Part shown: positions 32,238-41,741 of the stretch, one piece after another | How the letters are laid out: every line of letters starts with the position of its first letter | How positions within the stretch are numbered: position 1 is the first letter of the stretch | NCBI RefSeq assembly: GCF_002979475.1 | Contig: NZ_PCOY01000001.1 | Location: forward strand, 1-64,000 | Direction of reading: 5' to 3' | From: Microbacterium sp. MYb62 | GTDB lineage: Bacteria > Actinomycetota > Actinomycetes > Actinomycetales > Microbacteriaceae | Length of the DNA: 64,000 nucleotides | The notes under the pieces: model-generated | Told to the model about the DNA's origin: nothing | The model's database searches: none | Seen by the model: the letters and a program-made list of their open reading frames with translations, nothing else | Program-made: the position numbers and the translations under genes

Positions 32238-33223
32238 GCCTCCTCCGCATCGGCGTGAGCGTGGACGACCGCACGGAGCCGATCGATCACGGCGTCGCGC
32301 AGGACGGCGGGTTCGACCACCCGCACCTCCGGCCCGTACGAGGCGAGTTCATCGGCGAGGATGTGCACGTCGACGAAGGGGACGTGGATCCCCTGGGATG
32401 CGGAGGTCGCGCGTCGACCGAGCCGGAGCGCGGCCTCGGTACCCGGGGTGACCTCCAGCAGCGCGGAGTTCTCGGAGGCGACCCGTTCGAGACCGGACAG
32501 GGCGCGCTCCCCCGCACCGTCGCGGAGCGAGGACGCGAAGGACTTCGCGGTGACCTTTACCTCTCCGACGATACGGCTGAGCAGGAAGGTGCGGTCTTCG
32601 TCGACGTCCACGTCGACGCCGAAGACGTGCCAACGGGCTTCATAGTCGACCAGCGCCAGAGGGCGGATCGTGCGACGGCGAGGCGCATCCTCTCCGGGCT
32701 TGAGATAGTCGAAGGCGACCACCCGGGAGCGTTCGATGGCGTCCTGAAGCGGCGAGAACGCCGCATCTCGCGCCGTGATCCGCGGCGCGAAGCCGATGAT
32801 CGGCTCATCGCCGTCGATGCCCAGCGCCCTGATCTTGCGCACGCCGGACTGTGCGTCGCCCGAGACGGACTCCGCGCTCCACACGCTGCCGGCGAGCTGC
32901 AGCACCGCGAGCTCGGCCGGCGAGAACTCGATATCACTGGGAAGGTCGTATTCCGCTTGCGGAATACGGTATCGCGCCTCGCGCAGATCGTTCGGATCGG
33001 CGGCATCGCCGATGGTCTCGATCGGCACGCCGAGCGCGCGCAGCTCTTCTTTGTCCCGTTCGAACATCTTCTCCAGAGCGTCGGAGCGTGTGCCGGCGTC
33101 TGCACGTTGCCGGTACCCGGAGACGTTGTCGAGAATCTGCTGCTTCGTCAGCCCGATCTCCGTGGACATCAGCGCCACGACGAGATTCGTCAGGCGCTCC
33201 TCCGCAGGGATCCGGGCAGCCAT
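32234..33223 (-). CDS. pafB: WYL-domain transcriptional regulator PafB
   Basis: 329 residues. The N-terminal HTH (RLTNLVVALMSTEIGLTKQQILDNVSGYRQRADAGTRSDALEKMFERDKEELRALGVPIETIG) is characteristic of PafB, and the WYL core is SRVVAFDYLKPGEDAPRRRTIRPLALVDYEARWHVFGVDV, with DRTFLLSRI. It acts with PafC as a DNA-damage-response activator. Its stop overlaps the pafC start, and its ATG overlaps the stop of the FKBP-like gene (ATGA). Confidence 0.9.
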   Translation of the reverse strand: MAARIPAEERLTNLVVALMSTEIGLTKQQILDNVSGYRQRADAGTRSDALEKMFERDKEELRALGVPIETIGDAADPNDLREARYRIPQAEYDLPSDIEFSPAELAVLQLAGSVWSAESVSGDAQSGVRKIRALGIDGDEPIIGFAPRITARDAAFSPLQDAIERSRVVAFDYLKPGEDAPRRRTIRPLALVDYEARWHVFGVDVDVDEDRTFLLSRIVGEVKVTAKSFASSLRDGAGERALSGLERVASENSALLEVTPGTEAALRLGRRATSASQGIHVPFVDVHILADELASYGPEVRVVEPAVLRDAVIDRLRAVVHAHADAEEA

Positions 33224-34134
33224 CACTGTGTGGGCGCCGTCACTGCGCCCAGGATGTCGACGACGATCGCGGTGGCCGGCGCGGCCTCGGTGGCGGGGAA
33301 GACGATGAGGAGCTGGGATCCGACCGTGGCACCGACGAGCTGTTCGACAGCCGCGCCGATGCTGGCCTCTGCGCCCCACGAACTCGTCGTGACTTTCTTG
33401 TCGTCCCAGCTGACGCCCATGATGTTCGTCACGACGGCATCGCCGGCCTTCACCTCAGGCCCGTCGCCCTTGATGAGCGTCTGCGTGGTGATCTCCGTCG
33501 GCGCGGGGACATCGGGGATGATGACGCCGGGGGTGCCATCGGGAGCGCGGACGACGGTCGGAAGCCCCTGCGCGTCGTTGAACTGCAGCGCACCGGAGGC
33601 CTTCGACGGCATGACGTCGAGCACGTCGATGACCGCGACGATGTTCTCACCCTTGTCGAGGCCGAAGGCCTCGACGTTCTGCGGGCCGAAGTCCTCCGGC
33701 GTCAGAACGGCCAGGACCCGGCTGCCGCCGGTCGCGCACTCGAGCACATCGGCCAATCCGGGCGAACGCTGCGCCCAGTAGTCGATGCTGTGCACACGGC
33801 TGGGATCGCCGTTGAACTCGGACTCGTACAGTTTCTTGCCGCTGTCGCCGCCGTAGAAGGCGAGGTCGAGCACGACGGGCTGGAAGTCGGTCGTGAGGGC
33901 GAGTCCGTCGCCGACCGTGACATCGGCGAACGAGGTCTCGTCGCCCTTGACGGGGTCGAAGACCGTGACCTCCGGCGCGGAGCCGAGGTCCCCGGACACG
34001 TCGGCGACGTTCAGGATCTTGTCGTTGCCGCCGCGATCGCAGGCGGCAGCGCCGTCGGACGCTGTCGTGGTGCACCCGGTCAGGGCGAGGACGGCGAGGC
34101 TGAGGGATGCCAGAACGGCGGACGTTTTACGCAC
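33223..34134 (-). CDS. FKBP-like lipoprotein
   Basis: 303 residues. The signal peptide ends ALTGC, a lipobox, so the mature protein is lipid-anchored outside the membrane. Two FKBP-like modules are suggested (residues ~60-170 and ~215-300: GDAVVTNIMGVSWDDKKVTTSSW, then AVEQLVGATVGSQLLIVFP), but the peptidyl-prolyl isomerase aromatic pocket is poorly conserved. GTG 34134 gives a normal lipoprotein start (VRKTSAVLASLSLAVLALTGC). Similar proteins stand before pafB in other Micrococcales. Confidence 0.8.
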   Translation of the reverse strand: MRKTSAVLASLSLAVLALTGCTTTASDGAAACDRGGNDKILNVADVSGDLGSAPEVTVFDPVKGDETSFADVTVGDGLALTTDFQPVVLDLAFYGGDSGKKLYESEFNGDPSRVHSIDYWAQRSPGLADVLECATGGSRVLAVLTPEDFGPQNVEAFGLDKGENIVAVIDVLDVMPSKASGALQFNDAQGLPTVVRAPDGTPGVIIPDVPAPTEITTQTLIKGDGPEVKAGDAVVTNIMGVSWDDKKVTTSSWGAEASIGAAVEQLVGATVGSQLLIVFPATEAAPATAIVVDILGAVTAPTQ

Positions 34135-34144
34135 GCGCTCCAGT

Positions 34145-35164
34145 CTATTCCGTCGCGTGCCCGGATTCGCGCGATGCCGCGGCCAGACGCGCACCTTCTG
34201 CCGCCTTCTCGGCTTCTCTGGCGCGCTTGCGCAGGTTCTTGTCGCTGATCTCGCGATCGCCGACGGCACCGGGCGTCCATGCCTCCACATCCTCGTCGCC
34301 GTAGCTGCTCTTGGAAGCTCGTCGCTTGACGGAGGGTGCGATGGCCCCGGGCGCGAGGCGTCGCGCCGTGAGGAGGAAGCCCGTGTGCGCGACCATGCGG
34401 TGATCAGGGCGAACGGCGAGCCCTTCGACATGCCAGCCGCGGACCATCGTCTCCGACGCATCCGGATCGGTGAAGAGCCCGGTGCCGCGGATGTACTCGG
34501 CGACGCGCGAGAGCTGTGTCGCGGTCGCCACGTAGCAGAGGACGACTCCGCCCGGCGTGAGCGCGTCCGCCACGGCGTCCATGCACTCCCACGGTGCCAG
34601 CATGTCGAGCACCACCCGGTCGACGGACCCCGGGGCGACCTCGTTCGGAAGAGCCTCGACCAGATCCCCGACGACGACGCGCCAGGTGTCGGGGTGCTCG
34701 CCGAAGAACGTCTCGACATTGCCGCGCGCCACATCGGCGAAGTCTTCACGACGCTCGAAGGAGATCAGCTTCCCGGCCGACCCCACGGCCCGCAGCAGCG
34801 AGAGCGAGAGCGCACCCGACCCGACGCCGGCCTCGACCACGACCGACCCGGGGAAGATGTCGGCCTGCATGACGATCTGAGCCGCATCCTTCGGATACAC
34901 GATGGCCGCGCCGCGCGGCATCGACATCGCGAAGTCGCGCAGCAGGGGGCGTAGGGCGAGGTAGTCGTGGCCGGAGCTGTTGGCCACGACCGAGCCGTCG
35001 GGCAATCCGATCAGATCGCGATGACGGAGCACGCCCTGGTGCGTGTGGAGCTCGCCGTCCTCGCGGAGGGTGACGGTGTGCAGGCGCCCCTTCGGGCCGG
35101 TCAGTTGCACGCGATCCCCCACGCGGAACGGACCGCTCGGTCGCTGCGGACGGGTATCGGTCAT
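34145..35164 (-). CDS. trmI: tRNA (adenine-N1)-methyltransferase TrmI
   Basis: 339 residues. The N-terminal β-domain (FRVGDRVQLTGPKGRLHTVTL) and SAM-binding core (PGSVVVEAGVGSGALSLSLLRAVGSAGKLISFERREDFADVARGNVE) match TrmI/Rv2118c, which methylates A58 of tRNA. Further conserved parts are VYPKDAAQIVMQADIFPG and DMLAPWECMDAVADALTPGGVVLCYVAT. It is cotranscribed with the HAD gene, with an ATGA overlap. Confidence 0.92.
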   Translation of the reverse strand: MTDTRPQRPSGPFRVGDRVQLTGPKGRLHTVTLREDGELHTHQGVLRHRDLIGLPDGSVVANSSGHDYLALRPLLRDFAMSMPRGAAIVYPKDAAQIVMQADIFPGSVVVEAGVGSGALSLSLLRAVGSAGKLISFERREDFADVARGNVETFFGEHPDTWRVVVGDLVEALPNEVAPGSVDRVVLDMLAPWECMDAVADALTPGGVVLCYVATATQLSRVAEYIRGTGLFTDPDASETMVRGWHVEGLAVRPDHRMVAHTGFLLTARRLAPGAIAPSVKRRASKSSYGDEDVEAWTPGAVGDREISDKNLRKRAREAEKAAEGARLAAASRESGHATE

Positions 35165-35853
35165 CGGGTGGCTCCTGACACGGCGTTCCGGTTGTCGAAC
35201 AGATCGGTGAGGTCTGCTGCTCCCCTGCCGTCGAGCGTGGCCCAGAGTTCGTGGGCACCCAGGTGGTCCAGGGGCAGGATATGCGGCACCGCGAGCGTCA
35301 GGGCACCCGAAGCGAGCCCGGCACGGACACCCGTCGGAGAATCCTCGATGACGATCACCTCGGAGATGTCCACGTCCAGGAGTGCTGCCGCCTGCAGATA
35401 CGGCTCAGGGTGCGGTTTGGGGTTGTCCACGTCGTCGCCGGCGACGACGATGTCGAACGCCTCGAAGTCGATCAGATCCACGACGCTCAGCGCCATCCGA
35501 CGCATCGACATCGTCACGAGGCCGGTCGGGATCCCCGCGTGGCGCAGGTCGCGGAGGAGCTCCCGAGCGCCGGGACGGAACGGGACCCCCTGTGTGCGGA
35601 GCGATTCCTGCACGACGTCGGTCAGATGCGACACGATCGCCTCGGCCTCCATCGAGACACCCGCGTTCTGCAGGATCTCGGCACTGTCGAGCAGTCCGCT
35701 CCCGACGAGCTGCAGCGCGTCCTCGTGGCTCCAGGTGCCGCCGAACGATTCGACCAGTGCGGTCTCGGCCGCCATCCAATACGGTTCGGTGTCGACGAGT
35801 GTTCCGTCCATGTCCCAAAGGACCGCGCTGGGCTGTCTGCTCACTGAACCCAT
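35161..35853 (-). CDS. HAD-family phosphatase (phosphoglycolate/β-phosphoglucomutase type)
   Basis: 230 residues. WDMDGTLVDTEPYW (DxDGT motif I, nucleophile Asp), VTMSMRR (motif II), NPKPHPEPYLQAAALLDVDISEVIVIEDSPTGVRAGLASG (motifs III and IV) and a helical cap domain are clear. Substrate unknown. The ATGA overlap with trmI marks one operon. The gene is divergent from the PAC2 gene. Confidence 0.9.
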   Translation of the reverse strand: MGSVSRQPSAVLWDMDGTLVDTEPYWMAAETALVESFGGTWSHEDALQLVGSGLLDSAEILQNAGVSMEAEAIVSHLTDVVQESLRTQGVPFRPGARELLRDLRHAGIPTGLVTMSMRRMALSVVDLIDFEAFDIVVAGDDVDNPKPHPEPYLQAAALLDVDISEVIVIEDSPTGVRAGLASGALTLAVPHILPLDHLGAHELWATLDGRGAADLTDLFDNRNAVSGATR

Positions 35854-35934
35854 GCTAGCCGGGGCGCCACCCGCATCCCGCCGACGCGGACTAGCCTGGA
35901 AGGATCACGTCCACGAACTCGAAGGGAGCCCTCG

Positions 35935-36783
35935 ATGGATGTTCTCGGTCCACGCATCGTCATCGCCGCCTTCGACGGCTGGAACGATGCGGGTGAAGCG
36001 GCGAGCGGTGCGATCGAAGCATTGCGTGCGTCGACGGAGTACGACCTCGTGCACTCGGTGGACCCCGAGCTGTATTTCGACTACCAGTACACCCGCCCTT
36101 CCACACAGATGGATGCAGAAGGCCGTCGCCAGCTCACGTGGCCGGAAGCGGGACTCTGGCGTCCGCGCGATCCGGGGCCCGGCCCCGAGTTCTGGCTGCT
36201 CACCGGCGCGGAGCCCGCGCGCACCTGGCAGGCTTTCGCCTCCGAGTTCATCGACGTCGCCCTGCGCGACGACATCACCGGGCTGGTCACCCTGGGCGCG
36301 ATGCTCTCGGATGTCCCGCACACCCGCCCGATCTCGATCTTCGCCTCCAGCCAGAACGAGCAGGTACGAGAGGCGCACGGCCTGGAACGCTCGCTCTACG
36401 AGGGCCCGGTCGGCATCCTCAGCGTCTTCGAGCACTTCGCCGAGAACGCCGGCATCCCCACGGCGAGCCTGTGGGCCAGCGTTCCCCACTACGTCGCTTC
36501 GGCGACCCCTTCGCCGAAGGTGACACTCGCACTCCTGGACAGGCTCGAAGAGCTCACCGGCGTCGACGTCGACCGCCAGGCCCTCCGCACCGAGGCAGCG
36601 GCATGGGAGGCGTCGATCGACGCCGCGGCCTCCGAAGACGAGGACATGGCCGAGTACATCCGTCAGCTCGAGCGCACCCGCGACACCTGGGACTCCCCCG
36701 AGGCGTCGGGTGACGCGATCGCCCAGGCGTTCGAGCGCTACCTCCGCCGCCGCGACGACGGCCCGGGCGACCGCAAACGCTGA
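35935..36783 (+). CDS. PAC2-family protein
   Basis: 282 residues of the PAC2 (proteasome-assembly-chaperone-like) family: RIVIAAFDGWNDAGEAASGAIEALRASTEYDLVHSVDPELYFDYQYTRP, TWPEAGLW, and FWLLTGAEPARTWQAFASEFIDVAL with LGAMLSDVPHTRP. In mycobacteria the equivalent gene lies near trmI and the Pup-proteasome. GAAGGGAG precedes the ATG. Function is not established. Confidence 0.88.
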   Translation: MDVLGPRIVIAAFDGWNDAGEAASGAIEALRASTEYDLVHSVDPELYFDYQYTRPSTQMDAEGRRQLTWPEAGLWRPRDPGPGPEFWLLTGAEPARTWQAFASEFIDVALRDDITGLVTLGAMLSDVPHTRPISIFASSQNEQVREAHGLERSLYEGPVGILSVFEHFAENAGIPTASLWASVPHYVASATPSPKVTLALLDRLEELTGVDVDRQALRTEAAAWEASIDAAASEDEDMAEYIRQLERTRDTWDSPEASGDAIAQAFERYLRRRDDGPGDRKR

Positions 36784-36790
36784 GTTCGGC

Positions 36791-37615
36791 TCAGGCCGCG
36801 ATCACCCCGGTACCGAGCAGGACCAGCAGCACGGTGCCGAGCAGGATGCGGTAGATCACGAACGGCAGGAAGCTGCGCTTCGAGATCCAGTTCATGAAGA
36901 ACGCGATCACGCCGAGTGCGACCACGAACGCGATGCCCGTGGCGGCGAGCGTGTCGCCGAAGGAGAAGAACGACGGCTCGTCCCAGCTCTTGAACACCTG
37001 ATAGAAGCCGCTGCCGAACACGGCCGGGATCGCGAGCAGGAACGCGTAGCGGGCCGCTGCGGCCCGCTCATAGCCGAGGAAGAGGCCCATCGTGATGGTG
37101 CCGCCCGACCGCGAGACCCCCGGGATGAGCGCCAGCGCCTGCGCGAACCCGAAGGCGATGCCGTGCGGGTAGGTCAGGTCGCCGAGCGTGCGCCGCTTCG
37201 CCCCCACGTAGTCGGCGATGCCGAGGAGGATGCCGAACACGATGAGCATGGTCGCGACGATCCACATCGAGCGCAGCACGGTCTCGATCTGGTCCTGGAA
37301 CAGGAGTCCGAGCACGACGATCGGGATGCTGCCGATGATGATCAGCCAGCCCATGCGAGCGTCCGGGTCGTTGCGGGGGGCCTTCCCCGCGAGCGACCGG
37401 AACCACTGCGTCACGATCCGCACGATGTCACGCCAGAAGAAGACCACCACGGCCGCCTCGGTGCCGATCTGCGTGATCGCGGTGAACGCCGCGCCGGGGT
37501 CCTCCCCCGATGGCAGGAACGTCCCGAGGATACGCAGATGCGCGCTGGAGGAGATCGGGAGGAACTCGGTGAGTCCCTGGACGACCCCGAGGATCAGTGC
37601 TTCGAGCAGGTGCAT
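36791..37615 (-). CDS. uppP: Undecaprenyl-diphosphatase UppP (BacA)
   Basis: 274 residues, about eight membrane helices. [22 protein letters not shown] carries the E-L-L/P-x-SSS motif, and [17 protein letters not shown] the catalytic Arg-Ser region. The enzyme recycles the undecaprenyl carrier for cell-wall synthesis and confers basal bacitracin resistance. It is convergent with the PAC2 gene, with a seven-base gap. Confidence 0.94.
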   Translation of the reverse strand: MHLLEALILGVVQGLTEFLPISSSAHLRILGTFLPSGEDPGAAFTAITQIGTEAAVVVFFWRDIVRIVTQWFRSLAGKAPRNDPDARMGWLIIIGSIPIVVLGLLFQDQIETVLRSMWIVATMLIVFGILLGIADYVGAKRRTLGDLTYPHGIAFGFAQALALIPGVSRSGGTITMGLFLGYERAAAARYAFLLAIPAVFGSGFYQVFKSWDEPSFFSFGDTLAATGIAFVVALGVIAFFMNWISKRSFLPFVIYRILLGTVLLVLLGTGVIAA

Positions 37616-37656
37616 GGAGGGCTTTCAGTTCAGGGACGGCACGGAGCGGGCGGCGC

Positions 37657-38952
37657 TCAGTACGTGCGCAGCAGATCGGTCAGCACCCGCTGGCCGAAGA
37701 CAAGCGATTCTACGGGCACTCGTTCGTCGACACCGTGGAACATGCCTGTGAAGTCCAGGTCGGCGGGGAGCTTCAGGGGTGCGAATCCGTACCCCGTGAT
37801 GCCGAGGTAGGCCAGCGCCTTGTTGTCGGTACCGGCGCCGAGCAGGTAGGGGATCACCGGGACTCCGGGGTCGTGGCGGCCGATGCTGGCGACCATGGCC
37901 TCGACGAGATCGCCCTCGAACGGTGTCTCCATGCCGATGTCGCGCACGACCGTCTCGATCGCGATCTCATCGCCGACGATCTCCTGGAGTTCGGCGAGGA
38001 CGGCATCCTCGGTCCCGGGGATCACGCGCACGTCGATGAGGGCTTCTGCACGCTCGGGTATCACGTTGTGCTTGTAGCCCGCCTTCAGCGCGGTCGGGTT
38101 GGTCGTCGTGCGGAACGAGGACCGAAGGAAGGCCTCAGCGGGTCCGGCGGCGGCCGCGAGAGCATCCGGGTCGTCGACGCTGCGTCCGCTCAGGGCGCTC
38201 AGGCCCTCGAGCAGGGCGCTGGTCGTCGACGTCAACCGGATCGGCCAGCGCGTGCGTCCGATCGCCGCGACCGCTTCTGCGAGCTTCGTGACGGCATTGT
38301 CGTCGTGCAGGCGGCTGCCGTGACCCGCACGGCCCTTCGCCACCAGTCGGATCCAGATCAGGGCCTTCTCTCCCACCTGGAGCAGATATGCGCGACGGTC
38401 GTCGACGGTGATCGAGTAGCCTCCGACTTCGCTGATCGCCGCCGTCGCGCCCGCGAACCACTCCGGGCGGTTCTGCACGACCAGCGCCGAGCCCTCGACG
38501 CCGCCGTTCTCCTCGTCGGCGAAGAACGCGAGGATCAGGTCGCGTTCCGGCTGCTCCCCTGCACGGAGGATCTCCGCGACGGAGGTGAGGATCATCGCGT
38601 TCATGTTCTTCATGTCGACGGCACCGCGCCCCCACAGCATCCCGTCCTGCACGAGGCCGGCGAACGGATCGACGCTCCAGTCCTCGGCCATCGCCGGCAC
38701 GACATCGAGATGACCGTGCACGACCAGTGCCGGCTTGTCACTGTCGCGTCCGCGCACGCGCGCCATCACGTTCGTGCGACGCGGGATCGGCTCGTAGTAC
38801 TCGACCTCGAGCCCGAGGTCCTCGAGATACGCGCCGACGTACTCCGCGGCCTCGCGTTCCCCCTTCGCGTCGCCTCCGCCGAAGTTGGAGGTGTCGAAGC
38901 GGATCAGGTCGCTCGCGATGCGGACGACCTCCGGAAGAGACGGATCGGTCAT
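37657..38952 (-). CDS. M20/M25/M40-family metallopeptidase
   Basis: 431 residues: the di-zinc domain with LVVHGHLDVVPAMAEDWSVDPFAGLVQDGMLWGRGAVDMKNMNAMIL (His and bridging Asp) and FFADEENGGVEGS (catalytic Glu and metal Glu), plus a dimerisation lid (residues ~200-320). The second metal His is in PYLLGAGTDNKALAYLG or MFHGVDERVPV. It probably hydrolyses a peptide or N-acyl amino acid; substrate unknown. The start ATG 38952 gives MTDPSLPEVVRIASDLIRFDTSNFG. Confidence 0.9.
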   Translation of the reverse strand: MTDPSLPEVVRIASDLIRFDTSNFGGGDAKGEREAAEYVGAYLEDLGLEVEYYEPIPRRTNVMARVRGRDSDKPALVVHGHLDVVPAMAEDWSVDPFAGLVQDGMLWGRGAVDMKNMNAMILTSVAEILRAGEQPERDLILAFFADEENGGVEGSALVVQNRPEWFAGATAAISEVGGYSITVDDRRAYLLQVGEKALIWIRLVAKGRAGHGSRLHDDNAVTKLAEAVAAIGRTRWPIRLTSTTSALLEGLSALSGRSVDDPDALAAAAGPAEAFLRSSFRTTTNPTALKAGYKHNVIPERAEALIDVRVIPGTEDAVLAELQEIVGDEIAIETVVRDIGMETPFEGDLVEAMVASIGRHDPGVPVIPYLLGAGTDNKALAYLGITGYGFAPLKLPADLDFTGMFHGVDERVPVESLVFGQRVLTDLLRTY

Positions 38953-39000
38953 GGCTCCAGGCTACCGAAACCGCGCGCCACGCCCGGGCGTATGGCTCGG

Positions 39001-39030
39001 TTCGAGAGGCCGCTGAGGACGTGGTAATGT
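39001..39030 (+). promoter_or_regulatory. Promoter of tRNA-Leu
   Basis: TTCGAG (39001-39006) and TAATGT (39025-39030) are 18 bases apart, a good sigma-A type arrangement. The tRNA begins 33 bases after the -10 box. Confidence 0.55.
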
Positions 39031-39063
39031 CATTCTTCGGTCGGCAACGATCATCCAACACCT

Positions 39064-39146
39064 GCGCGGGTGGCGGAATGGTAGACGCGCTACGTTGAGG
39101 TCGTAGTGCCCGTAAGGGCGTGGGGGTTCAAGTCCCCCTCCGCGCA
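39064..39146 (+). tRNA. tRNA-Leu (anticodon GAG)
   Basis: An 83-base class II tRNA. The acceptor stem pairs GCGCGGG with TCCGCGC. The anticodon stem CTACG/CGTAG frames the loop TTGAGGT with anticodon GAG. The long variable arm GCCCGTAAGGGC confirms Leu. The T-arm is GGGGGTTCAAGTCCCCC, and CCA is not encoded. A strong hairpin follows. Confidence 0.95.
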
Positions 39147-39152
39147 CAGGAA

Positions 39153-39190
39153 GAAGAAGGCCCCTGATCCACGGATCCGGGGCCTTCTTC
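39153..39190 (+). terminator. Terminator hairpin after tRNA-Leu
   Basis: GAAGAAGGCCCC (39153-39164) and GGGGCCTTCTTC (39179-39190) are perfect 12-base complements, with additional pairing possible in the 14-base loop. It is followed by a short T-containing stretch. Confidence 0.75.
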
Positions 39191-39271
39191 GCTTTCCGGG
39201 AGGCCCCCGATCACAGCCCGGACACTCATCCCGCCCGGATGACCGGGCCCCCGGCTCTCGCGAGATCTGAC

Positions 39272-39277
39272 TATCGT
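39272..39277 (+). promoter_or_regulatory. Candidate leaderless -10 box
   Basis: TATCGT lies seven bases before ATG 39285, so the transcript could start at that codon. Confidence 0.35.
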
Positions 39278-39284
39278 GAGCCGC

Positions 39285-40625
39285 ATGACAGCGTTCGATG
39301 CCGATCGTCCCACCCTCACCCAGGCCTACCTCTACGGGTTCCCGCTCGTGTTCGATCTCGATCAGGTGACGCGTTACACGACGACGGGCGTGGGAGCGAA
39401 CCCCGCGGCCCCGTTCAACAGCTTCAGTCACGCCCGAACCCTCGCGGGACCGGCCGACACGTTCGTGACGATCAACAACGACACGCTCTATTCCATCGCC
39501 CAGGTCGACCTCAGCGTCGGGCCGGTCGAGCTGCACGTCCCGGATGCCGCAGGTCGGTATTACGTCCTCCAGTTCGTCGATGCATGGACGAACAACTTCG
39601 CCTACGTCGGTCATCGGGCCACGGGGACATCCGAGGGCACGTTCCTCCTCGTCCCTCCGTCATGGGAGGGCGATGCCGGTGATGCGACGGTCATCCGCTT
39701 TCCGACGACCGTCGCGTCCATCGTCGGACGCTGGGCGGTGAGCGGCGACGAAGAGCTGCCTGACGTGCACGCGCTCCAGGATGCCACCACGCTCACTCCC
39801 CGGGATCCGCACGCCGTCCCCGCAGGGCTCGCCACGCCCGATCCGCGTGTCCCCCCGGAGGCGCTCTTCCTCGAGAAGCTCCGGCTCTGGTCGCAGCAGT
39901 TCCCACCCGCCCCTCGTGATCTCCCTCGGCAGCAGTCCCTCGCTGCGACCGGCATCACCCACGAGGGCGCCTCCCCCTTCGCGTCGCTTTCGCGCGCGGA
40001 CGCCGCCCGCCTCGCCGGTGGCCTGGACGCCGCCAAGGAGGCGCTCCACACCGCTCTGACACACGGATCCAGCCCCGAAGCCAACGGGTGGAAGCTCACC
40101 TTCCACGTCTTCGACTACAACCTCGACTACTTCGAGATCGGCGCACTCGACGACGAGCGCTTCACGATGGCGGACACGGATCTCCGCATCGCCGAGCGGG
40201 CGGCTGCGGCGCTCGGAGGGCTATGGGGCAACCATCCCTACGAAGCCGCGTACATCATGACCTACGTCGACGATCACGGCGAGCAGCTGACCGGGGAACG
40301 CATGTACACGTTGCGACTGGACCCGCCGCCACCCGTCTCCGCGTTCTGGTCGCTCACCATGTACTCGGTGCCCGACTTCTACCTCGTCGACAACCCGATC
40401 GCCCGTTACTCGATCGGCGATCGGACTCCGGGACTCGTCCGGGACGAGGACGGGGCGCTGACGATCACGATCAGCCATGAGCGGCCCGCCGACGCCGCGG
40501 CTGCGGCGAACTGGCTCCCCGCACCCGCCGGCGACTTCCGACCGGTGATGCGGATGTACGAGCCCGAACCGGCCGTGCTCGACGGCAGCTATGCGGTACC
40601 CGCGATCACCCGAGTGGAGGGATGA
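39285..40625 (+). CDS. DUF1254/DUF1214 domain protein
   Basis: About 446 residues with an N-terminal DUF1254 (LTQAYLYGFPLVFDLDQVTRY, FVTINNDTLYSIAQVDLSVGPVELHVPDAAGRYYVLQFVDAWTNNFAYVGHRATG) and C-terminal DUF1214 (YEAAYIMTYVDDHGEQLTGERMYTLRLDPPPPVSAFWSLTMYSVPDFYLVDNPIARYSIGD). Proteins with this pair are widespread; biochemical function is not known. No signal peptide is apparent. I prefer ATG 39285 because a leaderless-type -10 box precedes it; GTG 39276 is three codons upstream. Confidence 0.85.
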   Translation: MTAFDADRPTLTQAYLYGFPLVFDLDQVTRYTTTGVGANPAAPFNSFSHARTLAGPADTFVTINNDTLYSIAQVDLSVGPVELHVPDAAGRYYVLQFVDAWTNNFAYVGHRATGTSEGTFLLVPPSWEGDAGDATVIRFPTTVASIVGRWAVSGDEELPDVHALQDATTLTPRDPHAVPAGLATPDPRVPPEALFLEKLRLWSQQFPPAPRDLPRQQSLAATGITHEGASPFASLSRADAARLAGGLDAAKEALHTALTHGSSPEANGWKLTFHVFDYNLDYFEIGALDDERFTMADTDLRIAERAAAALGGLWGNHPYEAAYIMTYVDDHGEQLTGERMYTLRLDPPPPVSAFWSLTMYSVPDFYLVDNPIARYSIGDRTPGLVRDEDGALTITISHERPADAAAAANWLPAPAGDFRPVMRMYEPEPAVLDGSYAVPAITRVEG

Positions 40626-40640
40626 GCCCGCACCCGTGCA

Positions 40641-41741
40641 TCAGACCGCGCCGACGCCGAAGACGAGGCCGAGCACGTAGGTGATCGCCGCGGCGCCGAA
40701 ACCGATCGCGAGCTGGCGGAGGGCGCGTCGCAGCGGCGGACCGCCCGAGAGCACCCCGACCATCGCGCCGGTGCTGAGCAATGCGATGCCCACCAGCACG
40801 AGGGCGACGATGATCGCGGCGGCGCCCTGCAGACCGAAGATCCAGGGCAGGACGGGGATGATCGCTCCCGAGGCGAAGAGCAGGAAGCTCGAGATCGCTG
40901 CGGTCCAGTCGCTGCCGACGATCTCATGGTCGTCGCCGCGTTGCACGTTCACCGGTCCCGTCGCTGCGCGACGCACTCCCGCCTGCGCCGCCGTGACGAT
41001 GCGGCGCGCCCGCGCCAACGACTCTTCCTGCTCCATGCCACGTGCGCGATAGACCAGAGCGAGCTCGTTCTCATCGATGTCCAGGTCGCCCGCAGCGGCG
41101 GCCGCGTCCTCGTTCGCCTCGGTCGCCGCCAGGAGCTCGCGCTGGGAGCGGACCGAGACGAACTCTCCTGCCCCCATCGACAACGCACCGGCCAGAAGCC
41201 CCGCGATACCGCTGAAGAGCACGAATCCGGAACTCACTCCCGTCGCGCCGATGCCGAGCACGAGGGCGAGGTTGCTCACCAGGCCGTCGTTCGCACCGAA
41301 GACCGCGGCGCGGAACGAGCCGGAGAGGCGCCGACGTCCCCGCGCGGCGAGTCCGCGAACCACCTCGTAGTGGACCTTCTCATCGGCCCGCATCGCGGGC
41401 GTGGCGTACTGCTCCGAGTCATAGGGGGATCGCGCCTCGGCGCTCTGCGCCAGCGCGAGGACGAAGATGGAGCCGAAGCGACCCGCCATCCACCCGAGCA
41501 TGCGGGATCGGATGCCCGCCCTCGGGAGCCGAACGGGCTCCGCACCGAGGAGGTCCAGCCAGTGCTGCTCGTGGCGGCGCTCGGCATCGGCCAGGCTCAG
41601 CAGGATCTGACGCTCCTCCCCCTCTCGCCGCGCGGCGAGCTTCTGGTAGACGGTGCCTTCGGCTCGTTCCTCGACGAGGTAGCGAGCCCAGCGCCGACGG
41701 TCGGCAGGGGTCGGTGCAGCGGCGGCAGCGGGGGCTGTCAT
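40641..41741 (-). CDS. VIT1/CCC1-type transporter with N-terminal rubrerythrin-like domain
   Basis: 366 residues. An N-terminal ferritin/rubrerythrin-like helical domain (ARYLVEERAEGTVYQKLAARREGEERQILLSLADAERRHEQHWLDLL, residues ~17-130) with metal-binding Glu/His residues is fused to a five-helix VIT1/CCC1 membrane domain (FRAAVFGANDGLVSNLALVLGIGATG, GLLAGALSMGAGEFVSVRSQRE, and FLLFASGAIIPVLPWIF). It probably exports or sequesters Fe or Mn. GGAGG precedes ATG 41741, which decides the start over the frame extension. Confidence 0.9.
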   Translation of the reverse strand: MTAPAAAAAPTPADRRRWARYLVEERAEGTVYQKLAARREGEERQILLSLADAERRHEQHWLDLLGAEPVRLPRAGIRSRMLGWMAGRFGSIFVLALAQSAEARSPYDSEQYATPAMRADEKVHYEVVRGLAARGRRRLSGSFRAAVFGANDGLVSNLALVLGIGATGVSSGFVLFSGIAGLLAGALSMGAGEFVSVRSQRELLAATEANEDAAAAAGDLDIDENELALVYRARGMEQEESLARARRIVTAAQAGVRRAATGPVNVQRGDDHEIVGSDWTAAISSFLLFASGAIIPVLPWIFGLQGAAAIIVALVLVGIALLSTGAMVGVLSGGPPLRRALRQLAIGFGAAAITYVLGLVFGVGAV

